Shown here piece by piece: positions 27,245 to 37,115 of a DNA stretch of 64,000 bases (positions are counted from its first letter, which is position 1; each line of letters opens with the position of its first letter). The stretch is from the NCBI RefSeq assembly GCF_004117055.1, contig NZ_CP026363.1, positions 3,340,001 through 3,404,000 on the forward strand. Reading direction: 5' to 3'. The DNA is from Brevibacillus agri (GTDB taxonomy: Bacteria > Bacillota > Bacilli > Brevibacillales > Brevibacillaceae). The notes beneath the pieces are model-generated. The model made no database searches. It worked only from the letters and a program-made list of their open reading frames with translations, and was not told the origin of the DNA. Both the position numbers and the translations under genes were made by a program.

Positions 27245-27727
27245 TTACTTCACGACAATTTTTTGCGTCGCTTCCACCTTGTACGGCAGATGGTTGCTGT
27301 AGTTCAGCTCGACGCGAATCTCATGCTCGCCCTTCGGCAACTTTTTCAGCATGAACTCCGGATGGTAGATCATTCCTTTGGACTCGCCATCGAGGTACAG
27401 ATGGGCGTGGCCTTTTCCATACACCGGCGTTTGCCCAAGCTCGCCGTTTTCCTGCACGAACTCGAAGTTTTGCGTCAAAAGCGATACTTCCGCTGTCGTT
27501 CCATCCACCTGTATATCCATGTTCAACGACGGCTTGGCTGCCCCTTCCGGCTGGGTCAACGGAGCACTGGCATTGGTCGTGGCCGGAACACTCGTGTCAC
27601 CTGGACGATAGGAGTCAGAGACGTGCAACGGATCTTTGACCAATAGCACGATGCCCGCCACCAGAACAACCAGAAAGACGATTCCGCCCAAAATGAGATT
27701 GCGCATACTGATAATAAAGACCTTCAT
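27245..27727 (-). CDS. Membrane-anchored hypothetical protein
   Basis: 160 residues from ATG 27727 with AAAGGGAGAG. One N-terminal membrane segment (about 10-31, ILGGIVFLVVLVAGIVLLV). Then a Pro/Thr/Ala-rich linker and a beta-sandwich-like domain with HAHLYLDGESKGMIYHPEF and LPKGEHEIRVELNYSNHLPY. That layout (HAHLY...DG...LPPGEHEI) resembles small extracytoplasmic domains seen next to copper or halogen handling proteins, but I cannot name the family. It was probably once followed by others; now it stands alone. Confidence 0.65.
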   Translation of the reverse strand: MKVFIISMRNLILGGIVFLVVLVAGIVLLVKDPLHVSDSYRPGDTSVPATTNASAPLTQPEGAAKPSLNMDIQVDGTTAEVSLLTQNFEFVQENGELGQTPVYGKGHAHLYLDGESKGMIYHPEFMLKKLPKGEHEIRVELNYSNHLPYKVEATQKIVVK

Positions 27728-27820
27728 GTCTCTACTCTCCCTTTCGCAAGTGCTTGTCACTTATTTGTACATGCATATGCGAGAGGAAAGAGAGGTAGAA
27801 GCAAAACTTTGCTATAGCCG

Positions 27821-28312
27821 TCAGCGGTAGTTGATAAATTGCACCTCGAGCGGCAAATCCGCCTTGCGAATCGCACTGATGACTTGCTGCAGATCATCCT
27901 TGCTTTTGCCTGTCACGCGAATTTGATCGTCCTGAATTTGCGTCTTCACCTTCAGGCCGGCATCCTTAATAATGCCGTTGATCTTTTTGGCGTTGTCCTT
28001 GTCGATGCCCTGCACCAGCTTCACCCGTTGGCGCACGGTGCCGCCCGCTGCCGGCTCGACTTTTCCGTAGTCCAAATTTTTGATCGGCACGTCGCGCTTG
28101 ACCAGCTTGCCCAGCAAAATGTCCTTGACCTGGCTAAGCTTGAAGTCGTCGTCGGAAACGAGGACGAGCTCGTCCTTTTCCAGTTTGATGCTGCTCTTGC
28201 TCCCCTTGAAATCGAAGCGGTTCTCGATCTCCTTCAAGGCGGTTTGAATGGCGTTGTTCACTTCGGCCAAGTCTACTTTCGAAACGATGTCAAACGAGCT
28301 TTCCTTGCTCAT
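27821..28312 (-). CDS. YajQ-family nucleotide-binding protein
   Basis: 163 residues, full length for the family. It starts [20 protein letters not shown] and has the family blocks [13 protein letters not shown] and [20 protein letters not shown]. YajQ/YitK proteins have two ferredoxin-like domains, and some bind cyclic di-GMP; the role in bacilli is not settled. ATG 28312 has AAGGAGGAA upstream. A gene for a short-chain dehydrogenase-like protein ends upstream on the same strand; the 45-base gap lacks a terminator, so they may be cotranscribed. Confidence 0.92.
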   Translation of the reverse strand: MSKESSFDIVSKVDLAEVNNAIQTALKEIENRFDFKGSKSSIKLEKDELVLVSDDDFKLSQVKDILLGKLVKRDVPIKNLDYGKVEPAAGGTVRQRVKLVQGIDKDNAKKINGIIKDAGLKVKTQIQDDQIRVTGKSKDDLQQVISAIRKADLPLEVQFINYR

Positions 28313-28357
28313 GCGTAGTTCCTCCTTCGCTTTTGCCTGTTTGGCGTTTTTTCGCTG

Positions 28358-29146
28358 CTAGATCGCCCGAACCAGTCCTCCGTCCACGAGGAAAGACTGC
28401 CCCGTGATATAGCTGTTGGCTGGCGATGCCAAAAACGTCACCATGCGCGCGAACTCATCCGGCTGGCCGTACCTGCCGACCGGGATTTGTTTTTCCCAGT
28501 TTTGCCGGACTTCCTCTGCGCTAATCCCTTGCCCCTGCGCACTCAGCCCGTCCAGTTGCTGCACCCGGTCTGTCGCAATTCGTCCCGGGCCGATCGTGTT
28601 GATGAGAATGCCATCCGGCCCCAGCTCAGCGGAAAGCGTTTTGGCCAGCCCCAGAACCCCTGTGCGAAACGTGTTCGACAAGACCAAGTTTTCCAGCGGC
28701 TGCTTGAACGAGGAAGACGCAAAGTTGACGATTCGCCCGAACTGCTTGGCGCGCATGTGCGGCAAAACAGCGCGGATCGCCCGGACGTAGCTCAACAGGT
28801 TCAGCTCGAAGGCCAAAATCCACTGCTCGTCCGTCAACTGGTCGAACTTGCCCGTCGCAGGTCCGCCCGAGTTGTTGACCAGTATATCTACGCTGCCGAA
28901 GTGGCGAACCGTTTCCTGCACGACTCGCTCGATGTCTCCCGGCTTGGTGACATCCACCGGAACGGCCAGAGGCGACTGCCCCGCTGCCTGCTCAATTTCG
29001 GCGCGCACGGCTTCCATCGCCTGCTCGTCTCTGCCGCAAATGGTGACATTCGCTCCCTCCTGCGCCAGGCAGAGCGCGGTCGCTTTGCCCAAGCCTTTTG
29101 ACGAGGCGAGCACGAGGGCTGTCCTGCCATGCAATTGAAGATCCAT
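28358..29146 (-). CDS. Short-chain dehydrogenase-like protein without catalytic Tyr/Lys
   Basis: 262 residues of SDR fold: [15 protein letters not shown] in place of TGxxx[16 protein letters not shown] (NNAG-like) and a C-terminal [17 protein letters not shown]. The active site is changed. Where classical enzymes have Y-x-x-x-K after the Ser, this protein reads [20 protein letters not shown], with no Tyr or Lys at the expected spacing. The same substitution is familiar in a group of FabG-like proteins in bacilli. It may bind NAD(P) yet not reduce like FabG. ATG 29146 follows AAAGGAGC. Confidence 0.82.
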   Translation of the reverse strand: MDLQLHGRTALVLASSKGLGKATALCLAQEGANVTICGRDEQAMEAVRAEIEQAAGQSPLAVPVDVTKPGDIERVVQETVRHFGSVDILVNNSGGPATGKFDQLTDEQWILAFELNLLSYVRAIRAVLPHMRAKQFGRIVNFASSSFKQPLENLVLSNTFRTGVLGLAKTLSAELGPDGILINTIGPGRIATDRVQQLDGLSAQGQGISAEEVRQNWEKQIPVGRYGQPDEFARMVTFLASPANSYITGQSFLVDGGLVRAI

Positions 29147-29234
29147 GTTCAACGCTCCTTTCGAGGTACGGTTTTGGTTTTGTATGTATCATCCTTGCTT
29201 TATATTCTACAGAACTTTCAGACGAACGAAAAGC

Positions 29235-29270
29235 AAAGAGAAGGGGAAAAGCACACTCCCCTTCTCTTTT
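29235..29270 (-). terminator. Terminator after the RND pump
   Basis: AAAGAGAAGGGGA (29235-29247) and TCCCCTTCTCTTT (29257-29269), 13 perfect pairs. It also has T residues in both directions. Confidence 0.75.
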
Positions 29271-29276
29271 TCGCCG

Positions 29277-32200
29277 TTACATCTCTTTGTGAGACGTGTT
29301 GCTGTTTTTGTTTTGCTTCGCGATGCGCTTTGCCTCTCGTTTGGCCTGACGCGCTGCCTTGCGGGCGAGCCGTCTTTCTTTGGCTCCTTCAAACAACGAG
29401 TACAGCACAGGCACGAGCACCAGCGTCACCAGCGTGTGGAAGATCAAGCCGGAAATTACGGCTGTCGCGAGCGGTGCCTCCAGGTCGGAGCCTTCCGCCA
29501 TCGCCAGTCCCATCGGCAGCATCCCCAGAATCGCCGTCAGCTTCGTCATGATAACCGGGCGGACGCGGTCCTTCGTGCCTTGTACAATCGCTTCGGCGGT
29601 AGCCATCCCGCGATTGCGCAGCAGGTTGATCCGGTCGATCAGCAAAATCGCGTTGGACACGACGATCCCGACCAGCATGATAATCCCGATCATCGCCATT
29701 TCGCCAAACGTTCGTTGTGTAAGCACGAAGCCCATCACCACGCCGACCAAGGCCATCGGAATCGTCAGCAAAATAATGAACGGCTGCGAGAGACGGCCAA
29801 ACTGCGCGACCATGATGACGTAGATCAACGCGAGCACGCCGACGAAGACGAAAATCCCTTGCGCGAGGTTGGCGCTTTGCTCTTTCAGCTTCCCGGCGAT
29901 CTCCACCTTGTACCCGGCAGGAACGACCAGGCCCGGCAGCTTCTCATTGATTTCACGGCCAACCGTCCCCAAGTCGCTTCCTTGCATCTCGGCAGATACC
30001 GTTACGATCCGCTCGCCTTTTTCATGGATCAACGTAATCGGAGACTTGCTGTAGTACCAGTCCACGAGGTCAGCCAGCGGCACCTGGGCGCCGTCCTTGG
30101 CTGTCACCATCATTTGCTTGAGCTGTTCCGGGTGCTTCAGCCAGTCGTCCGGCATTTGGGCGACGACATCCACCTCGATTCCATCCTTCGTGATCGACGT
30201 GATCTGCTGGCTGCCAATCCATACGCTCAACTGCTGGAGCAAGGAGCGGTGGTCGACGTTCAGTCTGGCGAGCGCCTCCTGCTTCGGAATGAGCGTTACT
30301 TTTTCCTTGCCTTCTTTAAAGTCGTTGCGAATGTTGGTCAAGCCCGGTACGGTGGACAGCATGCCTTCCACATCGGTAGCGATTTTGCGCATTTGCTCCA
30401 TATCATCCCCGATGATGTCGAGCTGGATCGGCGCCGAAGCCCCTTGCTGCCCGAACGTCATCGAGATGGATTCAATGCCCGGGATCGAGTTGAGGCGATC
30501 GTTAATATCGGCCGTCAACAGTTCTTTGTCGCGCGTGCGCTCTGATTTGGGCACGAGCGAAATGAAAATCTCCGACCCTGTGCTGGAGGAGAAGAAGAAC
30601 ACGTCTTTTACTTCCGGGATGCCGCGCAGCGCTTCCTCTCCGGTCAGTGCCGCCTTCTGTGCCCGCTCCAGGGTGGAGCCGGTAGGCATCTCCAGCGTGG
30701 CAAAAATGAAGTTTTCATTCGGGTTAATGCCTTGCCCCATCTTCATGAGCGGCATGAGGAAGCCCGCGCCGACAAACATCAGGAGCGCGACGATAATCGT
30801 CTTGACCCGGTGGCGCAAGGCCAGTCGCAAGAGGCTGTTAAACAACCGATTAACCACATGCTCTTTTCCTTCGCCTTCCAGCGCGACGTGTTTGTCTTTT
30901 TGCAAAAAACGATCGGAAAAGACGGGAACGAAAAAGAAAGCGGCGATGGTCGATGCGATAATGGCGGAAGATACCGTAAAGGCAATCGTCGCCAAAATCG
31001 GTTTGAGCCAGTCTTCAAAGTCAGCAAAGACGAGCGGCAAAAAGACGATGATGATCGTGAGCTGCGAGGTGAAGACCGGCGTCAAAACCTCTCGCGTTCC
31101 TTTGATAATCGCCTGCTTGAGCTCCTCGCCTCTTTCCCGGAAGTGGTAAATGCTCTCCAGGACGACGATTGCGGCGTCGACAATCAGGCCGACAGACAAG
31201 CTAAGCGAGAGCAGACTGACCATGTCGATGTTGTAGCCGCCGATTTTCATGGCGATAAACGTCATGAGCGCGGACAGCGGCAGCGTCGTCGCGATGACGA
31301 GCGTCACCCGCCAGTTGCGCAGGAACACGAACAAGATGATGATCGCCAGCGCGCCACCGATCAAAACGTCACGGCTGAGGTTGGTCACCGCATGCTCGAT
31401 GTACGAAACGGCTTCGAACATGACTTTCATCTGGTATTTGCCATTCGCTTCCGCATTGATCCCGCGGACGACTTCCTCGACTTTGCGCTGGGTCGTAATC
31501 AGGTCGCTGCCATCCGCGCGCGAAACGCTCAAGTGCACGAATACGTTTCCGTTCGTCAGCGCTACCGAATCTTTCACTTTTCCACGCAAGTCCTCGACCG
31601 TCGCGAGCTGTTCCAACGTAACCGTGCCGTTTGGCGTCACAATCGGCAACGCGTTCAGTTCCTGAACCGAGTTGAACGTGTTGTCAATCATGACGACGGT
31701 GTCAAAGCCCGTGTTTTCCAGCGTGCCGATCGCTTGCTTCCAGTTCGTCTCCTGAAGCTGCGAGATCACCTCTGACGGGGTAGTCCGATACGCACTCAGC
31801 CTGTCTGGACGCAAAGTGATGGCGATCTTGTTTTCGAAGCTGCGGTCCGATACGGCGACTTCCTTCACCCCGGACACTTCCTCGATCCGGTCCTTGATCG
31901 TCGTTTTCGCCAGGCTGAGCATCGCCTGCGGATCGGCTCCGACCAGCGCGTAGTCGATCATTTGTTCATTCCCGAAGTTCATCTGGTTCACGCTGACGCT
32001 GTCAACGGCTTTCGGGAACCCGTTGCGCAAGCGGTTCACGGCATTTTGCACGTCCTGCTTGACTTTTTCGCCTTGCCCTTCCGTGGCCGTAATCTGCACG
32101 TTGACGTAGCCGGTACCTGTCGTAGACGAATATTCTTTGATATCCGCAATCGATTTCAGTTCCTGCTCTACTTTTTTCGTAATCTTCTCTTCCATCTCTT

Positions 32201-32372
32201 CCGGAGGCAGCGCCCCACCTGAGATGTTGACGGAGAGCACGGGGAAGTTCGTTTTCGGAACCAACTCAACGTTGAAGCTGAGCAGGGAGCCAAGACCGGC
32301 GATGACGAGCAAAAAGGTAAACAGATAGACGATCAGGCGCCGCTTCAGCAAAAAGAGAATCATCTTGTTCAT
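29277..32372 (-). CDS. RND-family efflux transporter (SwrC/AcrB-like)
   Basis: Proton-driven efflux pump subunit of 1031 residues with the usual two repeats of one TM plus a large periplasmic-type loop and five TMs. The TM4 acidic motif is present (GLIVDAAIVVLESIYHF), as is the duplicated TM9-11 part with MVAQFGRLSQPFIILL and IIMLVGIVVSNAILLIDRI. The C-tail is basic. In Gram-positives this type (SwrC, YerP) exports lipopeptides such as surfactin, and other amphiphiles. It lies three bases after its adaptor gene; a terminator follows. Confidence 0.93.
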   Translation of the reverse strand: MNKMILFLLKRRLIVYLFTFLLVIAGLGSLLSFNVELVPKTNFPVLSVNISGGALPPEEMEEKITKKVEQELKSIADIKEYSSTTGTGYVNVQITATEGQGEKVKQDVQNAVNRLRNGFPKAVDSVSVNQMNFGNEQMIDYALVGADPQAMLSLAKTTIKDRIEEVSGVKEVAVSDRSFENKIAITLRPDRLSAYRTTPSEVISQLQETNWKQAIGTLENTGFDTVVMIDNTFNSVQELNALPIVTPNGTVTLEQLATVEDLRGKVKDSVALTNGNVFVHLSVSRADGSDLITTQRKVEEVVRGINAEANGKYQMKVMFEAVSYIEHAVTNLSRDVLIGGALAIIILFVFLRNWRVTLVIATTLPLSALMTFIAMKIGGYNIDMVSLLSLSLSVGLIVDAAIVVLESIYHFRERGEELKQAIIKGTREVLTPVFTSQLTIIIVFLPLVFADFEDWLKPILATIAFTVSSAIIASTIAAFFFVPVFSDRFLQKDKHVALEGEGKEHVVNRLFNSLLRLALRHRVKTIIVALLMFVGAGFLMPLMKMGQGINPNENFIFATLEMPTGSTLERAQKAALTGEEALRGIPEVKDVFFFSSSTGSEIFISLVPKSERTRDKELLTADINDRLNSIPGIESISMTFGQQGASAPIQLDIIGDDMEQMRKIATDVEGMLSTVPGLTNIRNDFKEGKEKVTLIPKQEALARLNVDHRSLLQQLSVWIGSQQITSITKDGIEVDVVAQMPDDWLKHPEQLKQMMVTAKDGAQVPLADLVDWYYSKSPITLIHEKGERIVTVSAEMQGSDLGTVGREINEKLPGLVVPAGYKVEIAGKLKEQSANLAQGIFVFVGVLALIYVIMVAQFGRLSQPFIILLTIPMALVGVVMGFVLTQRTFGEMAMIGIIMLVGIVVSNAILLIDRINLLRNRGMATAEAIVQGTKDRVRPVIMTKLTAILGMLPMGLAMAEGSDLEAPLATAVISGLIFHTLVTLVLVPVLYSLFEGAKERRLARKAARQAKREAKRIAKQNKNSNTSHKEM

Positions 32373-32375
32373 GCG

Positions 32376-33599
32376 CTATTCTCCCTTCGCCTCTACTTTT
32401 TGCCCCTCGACGTAGAAAGTAATACCGCTGCGCAAAAGCTGGTCGCCTTCTTTGACACCCGAGAGAATCTCGATTTGATCGTCGACAATTTGTCCGGTTT
32501 TGACTTCCTTTTTCACGGTCAGGCCGTTTTCCACCGCCATGACGTAATGCTGGGTAGAGCTGACTCCGACGCTTTCCAGCGGTACGAGGAACCCGTTTAC
32601 TTTGCGCGGCGCCTCAATCGTCGCAGCCATTCCCCCGCGCCAGAAGCCGTCTGGGTTCGGAATCGTCACTTCCACGCGGTACTTGCCCGTCTCCTTGCTC
32701 ACGACAGGCGAGACGAAGGTAATCGTGCCCTCGCTCTTTTTCCCGTCGTCAGATACTGCCTGCACCTTCGCCTTTTCCTGGAACTGGCTGATGAGATCGT
32801 TGGTGACGTCGAGCGTGACCTTCACTTCCGTCAAGTCGACCAGATGGACGATTTTCTCGCCTGGAGAAGCCTGCTCGCCAGTCTGCTTGTAAACGTCTAC
32901 GACCGTTCCGGCAAAAGGCGCGTGAATTTTCGCATCATCCAGACTCTTTTTCGCCCGCTCCACCTGTCCGGCTGCCGCCTTGATCGAAGCGTTCGCCATC
33001 GCGATGTCCTCTGGCTGCGCTCCGCGTTGCAGCTCGGTGAGCGACAACTGGGCGTCGCGGGCGGAAATTTCCGCTTGGGTCAGGGCGCGGCGCAAATCAT
33101 TTATTTCGGTTTGCGAAATAGCGCCTCCCGCGAACAGCTTCTCGCCTGCTGCGAGGTCTTGTTTCGCCTTTTCCAGACGGCTCTGGGCACTTTGCACTTG
33201 CAGGCGCTGCTGCTCGATCGCTTCTGCTGTCGCGCCCTTCAGCGCTTTCGTTTTGCGGGCGGCCGCCTCTTCTACCTGGCTGGCAGCGGCTTCGACTTCT
33301 TTTTGGTAGTAGCGCGAATCCAGTGTCGCCAAAAGCTGTCCTTGTGCAATCTTCATCCCTTTGCTCACCTGGATGGCCGAAATCGTTCCCCCAGTGCCAA
33401 AGGGCAGTTCCGCGTCGCGCTTTGCTTCCACCATTCCCGTTACCCGCAGGAAAACAGGTTGTGCTCCCTTCTGTACTTTGACGACCTCCACGACTTTCGC
33501 TTTGGCTTCCACCTGCGCCGGAGGCTCTGGTGCCGGTCCTCCGCAGCCGGCTGTAACCAGCAAGAGAGAGGCCATAATGATCGATGCCCGTTTTTTCAC
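32376..33599 (-). CDS. RND efflux adaptor (membrane fusion) lipoprotein
   Basis: 407 residues from GTG 33599 with a TTTGGAGGAA site. Lipoprotein signal with Cys19 (LLLVTAGCGG) and a Pro-rich linker. The biotinyl-lipoyl halves are GTGGTISAIQVSKGMKIAQG and AKIHAPFAGTVVDVYKQTGE, and the coiled-coil hairpin (about 105-205) is rich in Ala, Glu and Gln. A beta-barrel follows (VKVTLDVTNDLISQF). It partners with the RND transporter directly downstream, an unusual but known pair in Gram-positives, which have no outer-membrane channel. Confidence 0.92.
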   Translation of the reverse strand: MKKRASIIMASLLLVTAGCGGPAPEPPAQVEAKAKVVEVVKVQKGAQPVFLRVTGMVEAKRDAELPFGTGGTISAIQVSKGMKIAQGQLLATLDSRYYQKEVEAAASQVEEAAARKTKALKGATAEAIEQQRLQVQSAQSRLEKAKQDLAAGEKLFAGGAISQTEINDLRRALTQAEISARDAQLSLTELQRGAQPEDIAMANASIKAAAGQVERAKKSLDDAKIHAPFAGTVVDVYKQTGEQASPGEKIVHLVDLTEVKVTLDVTNDLISQFQEKAKVQAVSDDGKKSEGTITFVSPVVSKETGKYRVEVTIPNPDGFWRGGMAATIEAPRKVNGFLVPLESVGVSSTQHYVMAVENGLTVKKEVKTGQIVDDQIEILSGVKEGDQLLRSGITFYVEGQKVEAKGE

Positions 33600-33791
33600 A
33601 ATGATTCCTCCAAATGTTCACAATCATTCCCTTGCGTAATTGTGCCAGTTTTTACCTTTCCTGCAAAACAGTCAGCGGTTGGAAATTTGCCTCAGCCCCG
33701 AGACGGAGAACACAATCCCCACCAGTTCATAAGTATATACGAACAATATGCAGGACCGTTACCTTTTTTTGGACTTCTCGCTAAGATTTTG

Positions 33792-33838
33792 TAAAAAAAA
33801 GGAAAAGGCAGCCAAGCCCGATAGCTTGACTGCCTTTT
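33792..33838 (-). terminator. Terminator after pepF
   Basis: AAAAGGCAGCCAAGC (33803-33817) pairs with GCTTGACTGCCTTTT (33824-33838) with one mismatch; minus-strand T run at 33792-33802. Confidence 0.85.
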
Positions 33839-33854
33839 CATGCGGTGACGCTGT

Positions 33855-35666
33855 TTAGTTTTCTGCGAGAAGCTGTTCCATTTCGTCCAGCAAGCCTTTG
33901 AACACGCTCAACGCTTCCGCGATCGGAGCCGGAGAAGCCATGTCCACGCCCGCCTTTTTCAAGAGATTGAGCGGATAGTCGGAGCTGCCGCCCTTGAGGA
34001 ATTGCAGGTAGCGGTCCACAGCCGGCTGGCCTTCCTCCAAAATCTGTTTGGACAAGGACGTCGCGGCCGAAAACCCGGTGGCGTACTTGTAGACGTAGAA
34101 GTTGCGATAGAAGTGCGGGATGCGCGCCCACTCCAGGTCCACCTCGCTGTCCACGACCATCTCCGGTCCGTGGTAAGCGACGTTCAGCTCGCGATAAATC
34201 GCGCTGAGCGAATCGGCTGTCAGCGGCTCTCCCTGCTCCTCCTTCTCGTGTACGATCTTTTCGAACTCGGCAAACATCGTTTGCCGGAAAACGGTGCCGC
34301 GGAATTGCTCCAGGTAGTAGTTGATTAAGTACATCCGCTGCTTTTTGTCTGTCGTGGTCTGCAGCAAGTGGTGCATCAGCAACGCTTCGTTGAGCGTCGA
34401 AGCCACTTCGGCCACGAAAATTTTGTAGTCCGCATACGTGTACGGCTGCGCCTGGTTGGAGTGGTAGCTGTGCAGCGCATGGCCCATCTCGTGCGCCAGC
34501 GTAAACATGTTGTTCACGTTATCCTGGTAGTTCATGAGCACGTACGGATGGGTCGTGTACGCGCCCCACGAATACGCCCCGCTCGTCTTTCCTTCGTTTT
34601 CGTGCACGTCGATCCAGCCGTTGGAAAAGCCTTCGGCAAGCACGCGGCCGTACTCTTCGCCGAGCGGATGCAGCGCTTCCTTGATCGTGGCTACCGCCTG
34701 GTCGTACGGGATTTTCATGTCGACCTCGGGCACGATCGGCACGTACAGGTCGTACATGTGCAGCTCCTCTACGCCGAGCAGCTTTTTGCGCAGAGCGATG
34801 TAGCGGTGCATGAGCGGCAAATGCTCGCGGATCGTCGAGATCAGATTGTCGTACACGGACAAGTCCACATTGTCCGAGAAAAGAGCCGCGTACAGCGCGG
34901 ACGGATATTTGCGCGTCCGGGCGTAGAAGACGTCGCCTTTGATCGCAGAAGTCAGCGACGCCGCGATCGTATTGCGGAACTTGCCGTACGTGGCGTACAG
35001 CGCCTGGAAAGCTTCCTTGCGCACGCGTCTGTCCTTGCTCTCCATGAACTGCGTGTAGCGCCCTTTGGTCAGCTCGACCTCTTCGCCGTTTTCGTCCGTA
35101 ATCATCGGGAACTTCATGTCGGCGTTGTTCAGCATGCCAAAAATTTTGGTCGGGGCAGAAGCCAGCTCGCTCATGTTCGCCAGAAGCGCCTCTTCTTCCG
35201 CGGAAAGCGTATGCGGCTTGAAGCGCGTAATCTCTTCCAGCAAAATCCGGTAATGCGCGAGTCCCTCTGTTTCCTTGATCCACTTCTCCAGCTCTTCTGT
35301 CGGGATCGCCAAAATCTCCGGCTGTATGTACGCGATTGCCCCGTACACTTGCGTGCTGAGGCTGGTGGCACGGTCAGTCAGTCCCTGATACGTGCTGTTC
35401 GCATTGTCCTCGTCGCGGCGCATGCGCGCGTACACGTACACGGTATCGAGCGTCTTCAGCAGCTCGTCCTGCAAGGTCAGCGCTGCGAGCAACTGCTTCC
35501 CGGACTGCGCCAGCGTCCCTTTCAGAGCGGCAATCTGCTCGGTCAGTTGCTTCGCCTTTTGCACATCCTTTTCCCAGTCCGCGTCGGTCGCGTAAATATC
35601 CTCCAACCGCCACTTGTATTCAGCGGGGACGTCACTTCGTTTTGGCAATGTTTTGCTTTTGTTCAC
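33855..35666 (-). CDS. pepF: Oligoendopeptidase F
   Basis: Zinc metallopeptidase (family M3B) that degrades peptides of about 7-17 residues in the cytoplasm. 603 residues from GTG 35666, eight bases after GAGGGAG; an in-frame GTG nine bases upstream is less well placed. The zinc site HEMGHALHSYH is at about 392-402, and the distal Glu lies in the FVAEVASTLNEALL block after it. Length and collinearity match PepF. A single gene with promoter and terminator. Confidence 0.95.
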   Translation of the reverse strand: MNKSKTLPKRSDVPAEYKWRLEDIYATDADWEKDVQKAKQLTEQIAALKGTLAQSGKQLLAALTLQDELLKTLDTVYVYARMRRDEDNANSTYQGLTDRATSLSTQVYGAIAYIQPEILAIPTEELEKWIKETEGLAHYRILLEEITRFKPHTLSAEEEALLANMSELASAPTKIFGMLNNADMKFPMITDENGEEVELTKGRYTQFMESKDRRVRKEAFQALYATYGKFRNTIAASLTSAIKGDVFYARTRKYPSALYAALFSDNVDLSVYDNLISTIREHLPLMHRYIALRKKLLGVEELHMYDLYVPIVPEVDMKIPYDQAVATIKEALHPLGEEYGRVLAEGFSNGWIDVHENEGKTSGAYSWGAYTTHPYVLMNYQDNVNNMFTLAHEMGHALHSYHSNQAQPYTYADYKIFVAEVASTLNEALLMHHLLQTTTDKKQRMYLINYYLEQFRGTVFRQTMFAEFEKIVHEKEEQGEPLTADSLSAIYRELNVAYHGPEMVVDSEVDLEWARIPHFYRNFYVYKYATGFSAATSLSKQILEEGQPAVDRYLQFLKGGSSDYPLNLLKKAGVDMASPAPIAEALSVFKGLLDEMEQLLAEN

Positions 35667-35721
35667 CGCGATCACTCCCTCGTCATTTGCACAAGAATGG
35701 TCAAATCATTCATATGTGACT

Positions 35722-35750
35722 ATCCTACCGTATTATGCCATCTTGTTCAA
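35722..35750 (-). promoter_or_regulatory. Sigma-A promoter for pepF
   Basis: Minus strand: TTGAAC (35745-35750), 17-base spacer, TAGGAT (35722-35727). Confidence 0.5.
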
Positions 35751-35791
35751 ATCATTAGCACAGTTGGCACCTGCTTTTTCGCGGCAAAAGA

Positions 35792-35829
35792 AAAAAGCTG
35801 AGCTTCTCCTGCGGAAAAGTCAGCTTTTT
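35792..35829 (-). terminator. Terminator of the polysaccharide cluster
   Basis: AAAAAGCTGA (35792-35801) and TCAGCTTTTT (35820-35829). The second arm overlaps the last codons of the UDP-glucose dehydrogenase gene. Confidence 0.75.
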
Positions 35830-37106
35830 CCTACGCCCACATAGCGAAATCCGGCTTCCTTGACGATTTTGGCCGGCCACGCATTGCGTCCGTCCAGCAA
35901 AACGGGCTGGGCCATCTTTTGGTAGACCTGTTCCCAATCGAGCTGCACGCACTCTTTCCACTCGGTAATTAAAAGCGCGGCATGTGCGCCTTGCACGGCT
36001 TCTTCGGCTGTCTTGGTGTACGTAACGTTCGGAAACTTCTGCCGCACGGCGTCGGTTGCGATCGGATCGTAGGCGAAAACCGCAGCTCCCTTTTCCTCCA
36101 GCGCTTGCAGGACGGCCAGGGACGGCGCCTCGCGAATGTCGTCCGTATCCGGTTTGAACGCCAATCCGAGTACCGCGATCCGCTTGCCGCGACAGTCCGG
36201 AACGAACGGTTGCAACTGCTGCAAAAACCAGACGGGCTGCGTGGCGTTGACTTTGCGCACTTGCTCCAAAATACCGAGCGAGATGCCGTTTTGCGCAGCG
36301 AGCTGCAGCAAGGCAATCGTGTCTTTCGGAAAACAGGATCCGCCATAGCCGACGCCCGCCCGCAAAAACTCCGGCCCGATCCGGCTGTCCAGCCCCATGC
36401 CGTGCGCGATCGTCACGATATCGGTTCCCAGTGCCGCGCTCAGCCGCGCCAGCTCATTCATGAAAGAAATGCGCGTCGCCAAAAAGGCGTTGGAGGCGTA
36501 CTTAATCAGTTCGGCGTTCGCGCGGGTCGTGACCACGCGCGGAGCGTCCACCCCCTTGTACAGCTCCTCCATGACCTCTCTCGTTTCCGGCTCGCCCGCT
36601 CCAATGACAATCCGCGAAGGCGCCAGCGCGTCGTACAGCGCACTGCCCTCTCGCAGAAACTCCGGATTGGACGCGACCGACAGCTCCCTGCAGCCGCTGA
36701 GCAGCTCGGCAACCTTGTCGCCCGTCCCCACTGGCACCGTGCTTTTGACGACTACGACTCGCCTTTTCGGGGAGGCTTGATGCATCTGTTCGATCGCAGC
36801 TACGGCACTGTACAAATAGCGCAAATCGGCGGTCCCGTCAGCCGCTTCCGGAGTGCCGACGCAAACAAAGAAAACGTCCGCGTCTGCTGCCTCCTGCAGC
36901 TTCGTGGAAAAAGCGAGGGTGCCGTTTTCCAGCACCTGTTTCAGCGCTTCCTCCAACCCGGGCTCGTAGATGGGCGAGATTCCTTGCCTCAGTTTGACAA
37001 TTTTGGCTTCGACCAGATCGATGCCGATCACCTGATGGCCGTTCATGGCCAGGGAGACAGCGGTTGTCAGCCCTACGTAGCCGGTACCGATAACGGCAAC
37101 TTTCAT
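35820..37106 (-). CDS. ugd: UDP-glucose 6-dehydrogenase
   Basis: Oxidises UDP-glucose twice to UDP-glucuronate with NAD. The 428-residue protein has the N-terminal GTGYVGLTTAVSLA, VCVGTPEAADG and KSTVPVGTG. The hinge lysine is in ELIKYASNAFLATRISF and the catalytic Cys258 in YGGSCFPKD. ATG 37106 is preceded by GAGG seven bases away. Last gene of the cluster. With the upstream epimerase it would supply glucuronate- or galacturonate-type sugars for the glycosyltransferases. Confidence 0.93.
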   Translation of the reverse strand: MKVAVIGTGYVGLTTAVSLAMNGHQVIGIDLVEAKIVKLRQGISPIYEPGLEEALKQVLENGTLAFSTKLQEAADADVFFVCVGTPEAADGTADLRYLYSAVAAIEQMHQASPKRRVVVVKSTVPVGTGDKVAELLSGCRELSVASNPEFLREGSALYDALAPSRIVIGAGEPETREVMEELYKGVDAPRVVTTRANAELIKYASNAFLATRISFMNELARLSAALGTDIVTIAHGMGLDSRIGPEFLRAGVGYGGSCFPKDTIALLQLAAQNGISLGILEQVRKVNATQPVWFLQQLQPFVPDCRGKRIAVLGLAFKPDTDDIREAPSLAVLQALEEKGAAVFAYDPIATDAVRQKFPNVTYTKTAEEAVQGAHAALLITEWKECVQLDWEQVYQKMAQPVLLDGRNAWPAKIVKEAGFRYVGVGKS

Positions 37107-37115
37107 CACTTCACC

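Noticed and set aside
29145-30545. 466-codon open frame on the plus strand
   Set aside because: It lies opposite the RND transporter gene, has no ribosome site and an Arg/His-rich composition typical of antisense frames in high-GC genes.
34368-35801. 477-codon plus-strand frame opposite pepF
   Set aside because: The composition (Arg, His, Val runs) is that of a shadow frame, and pepF is unmistakable.
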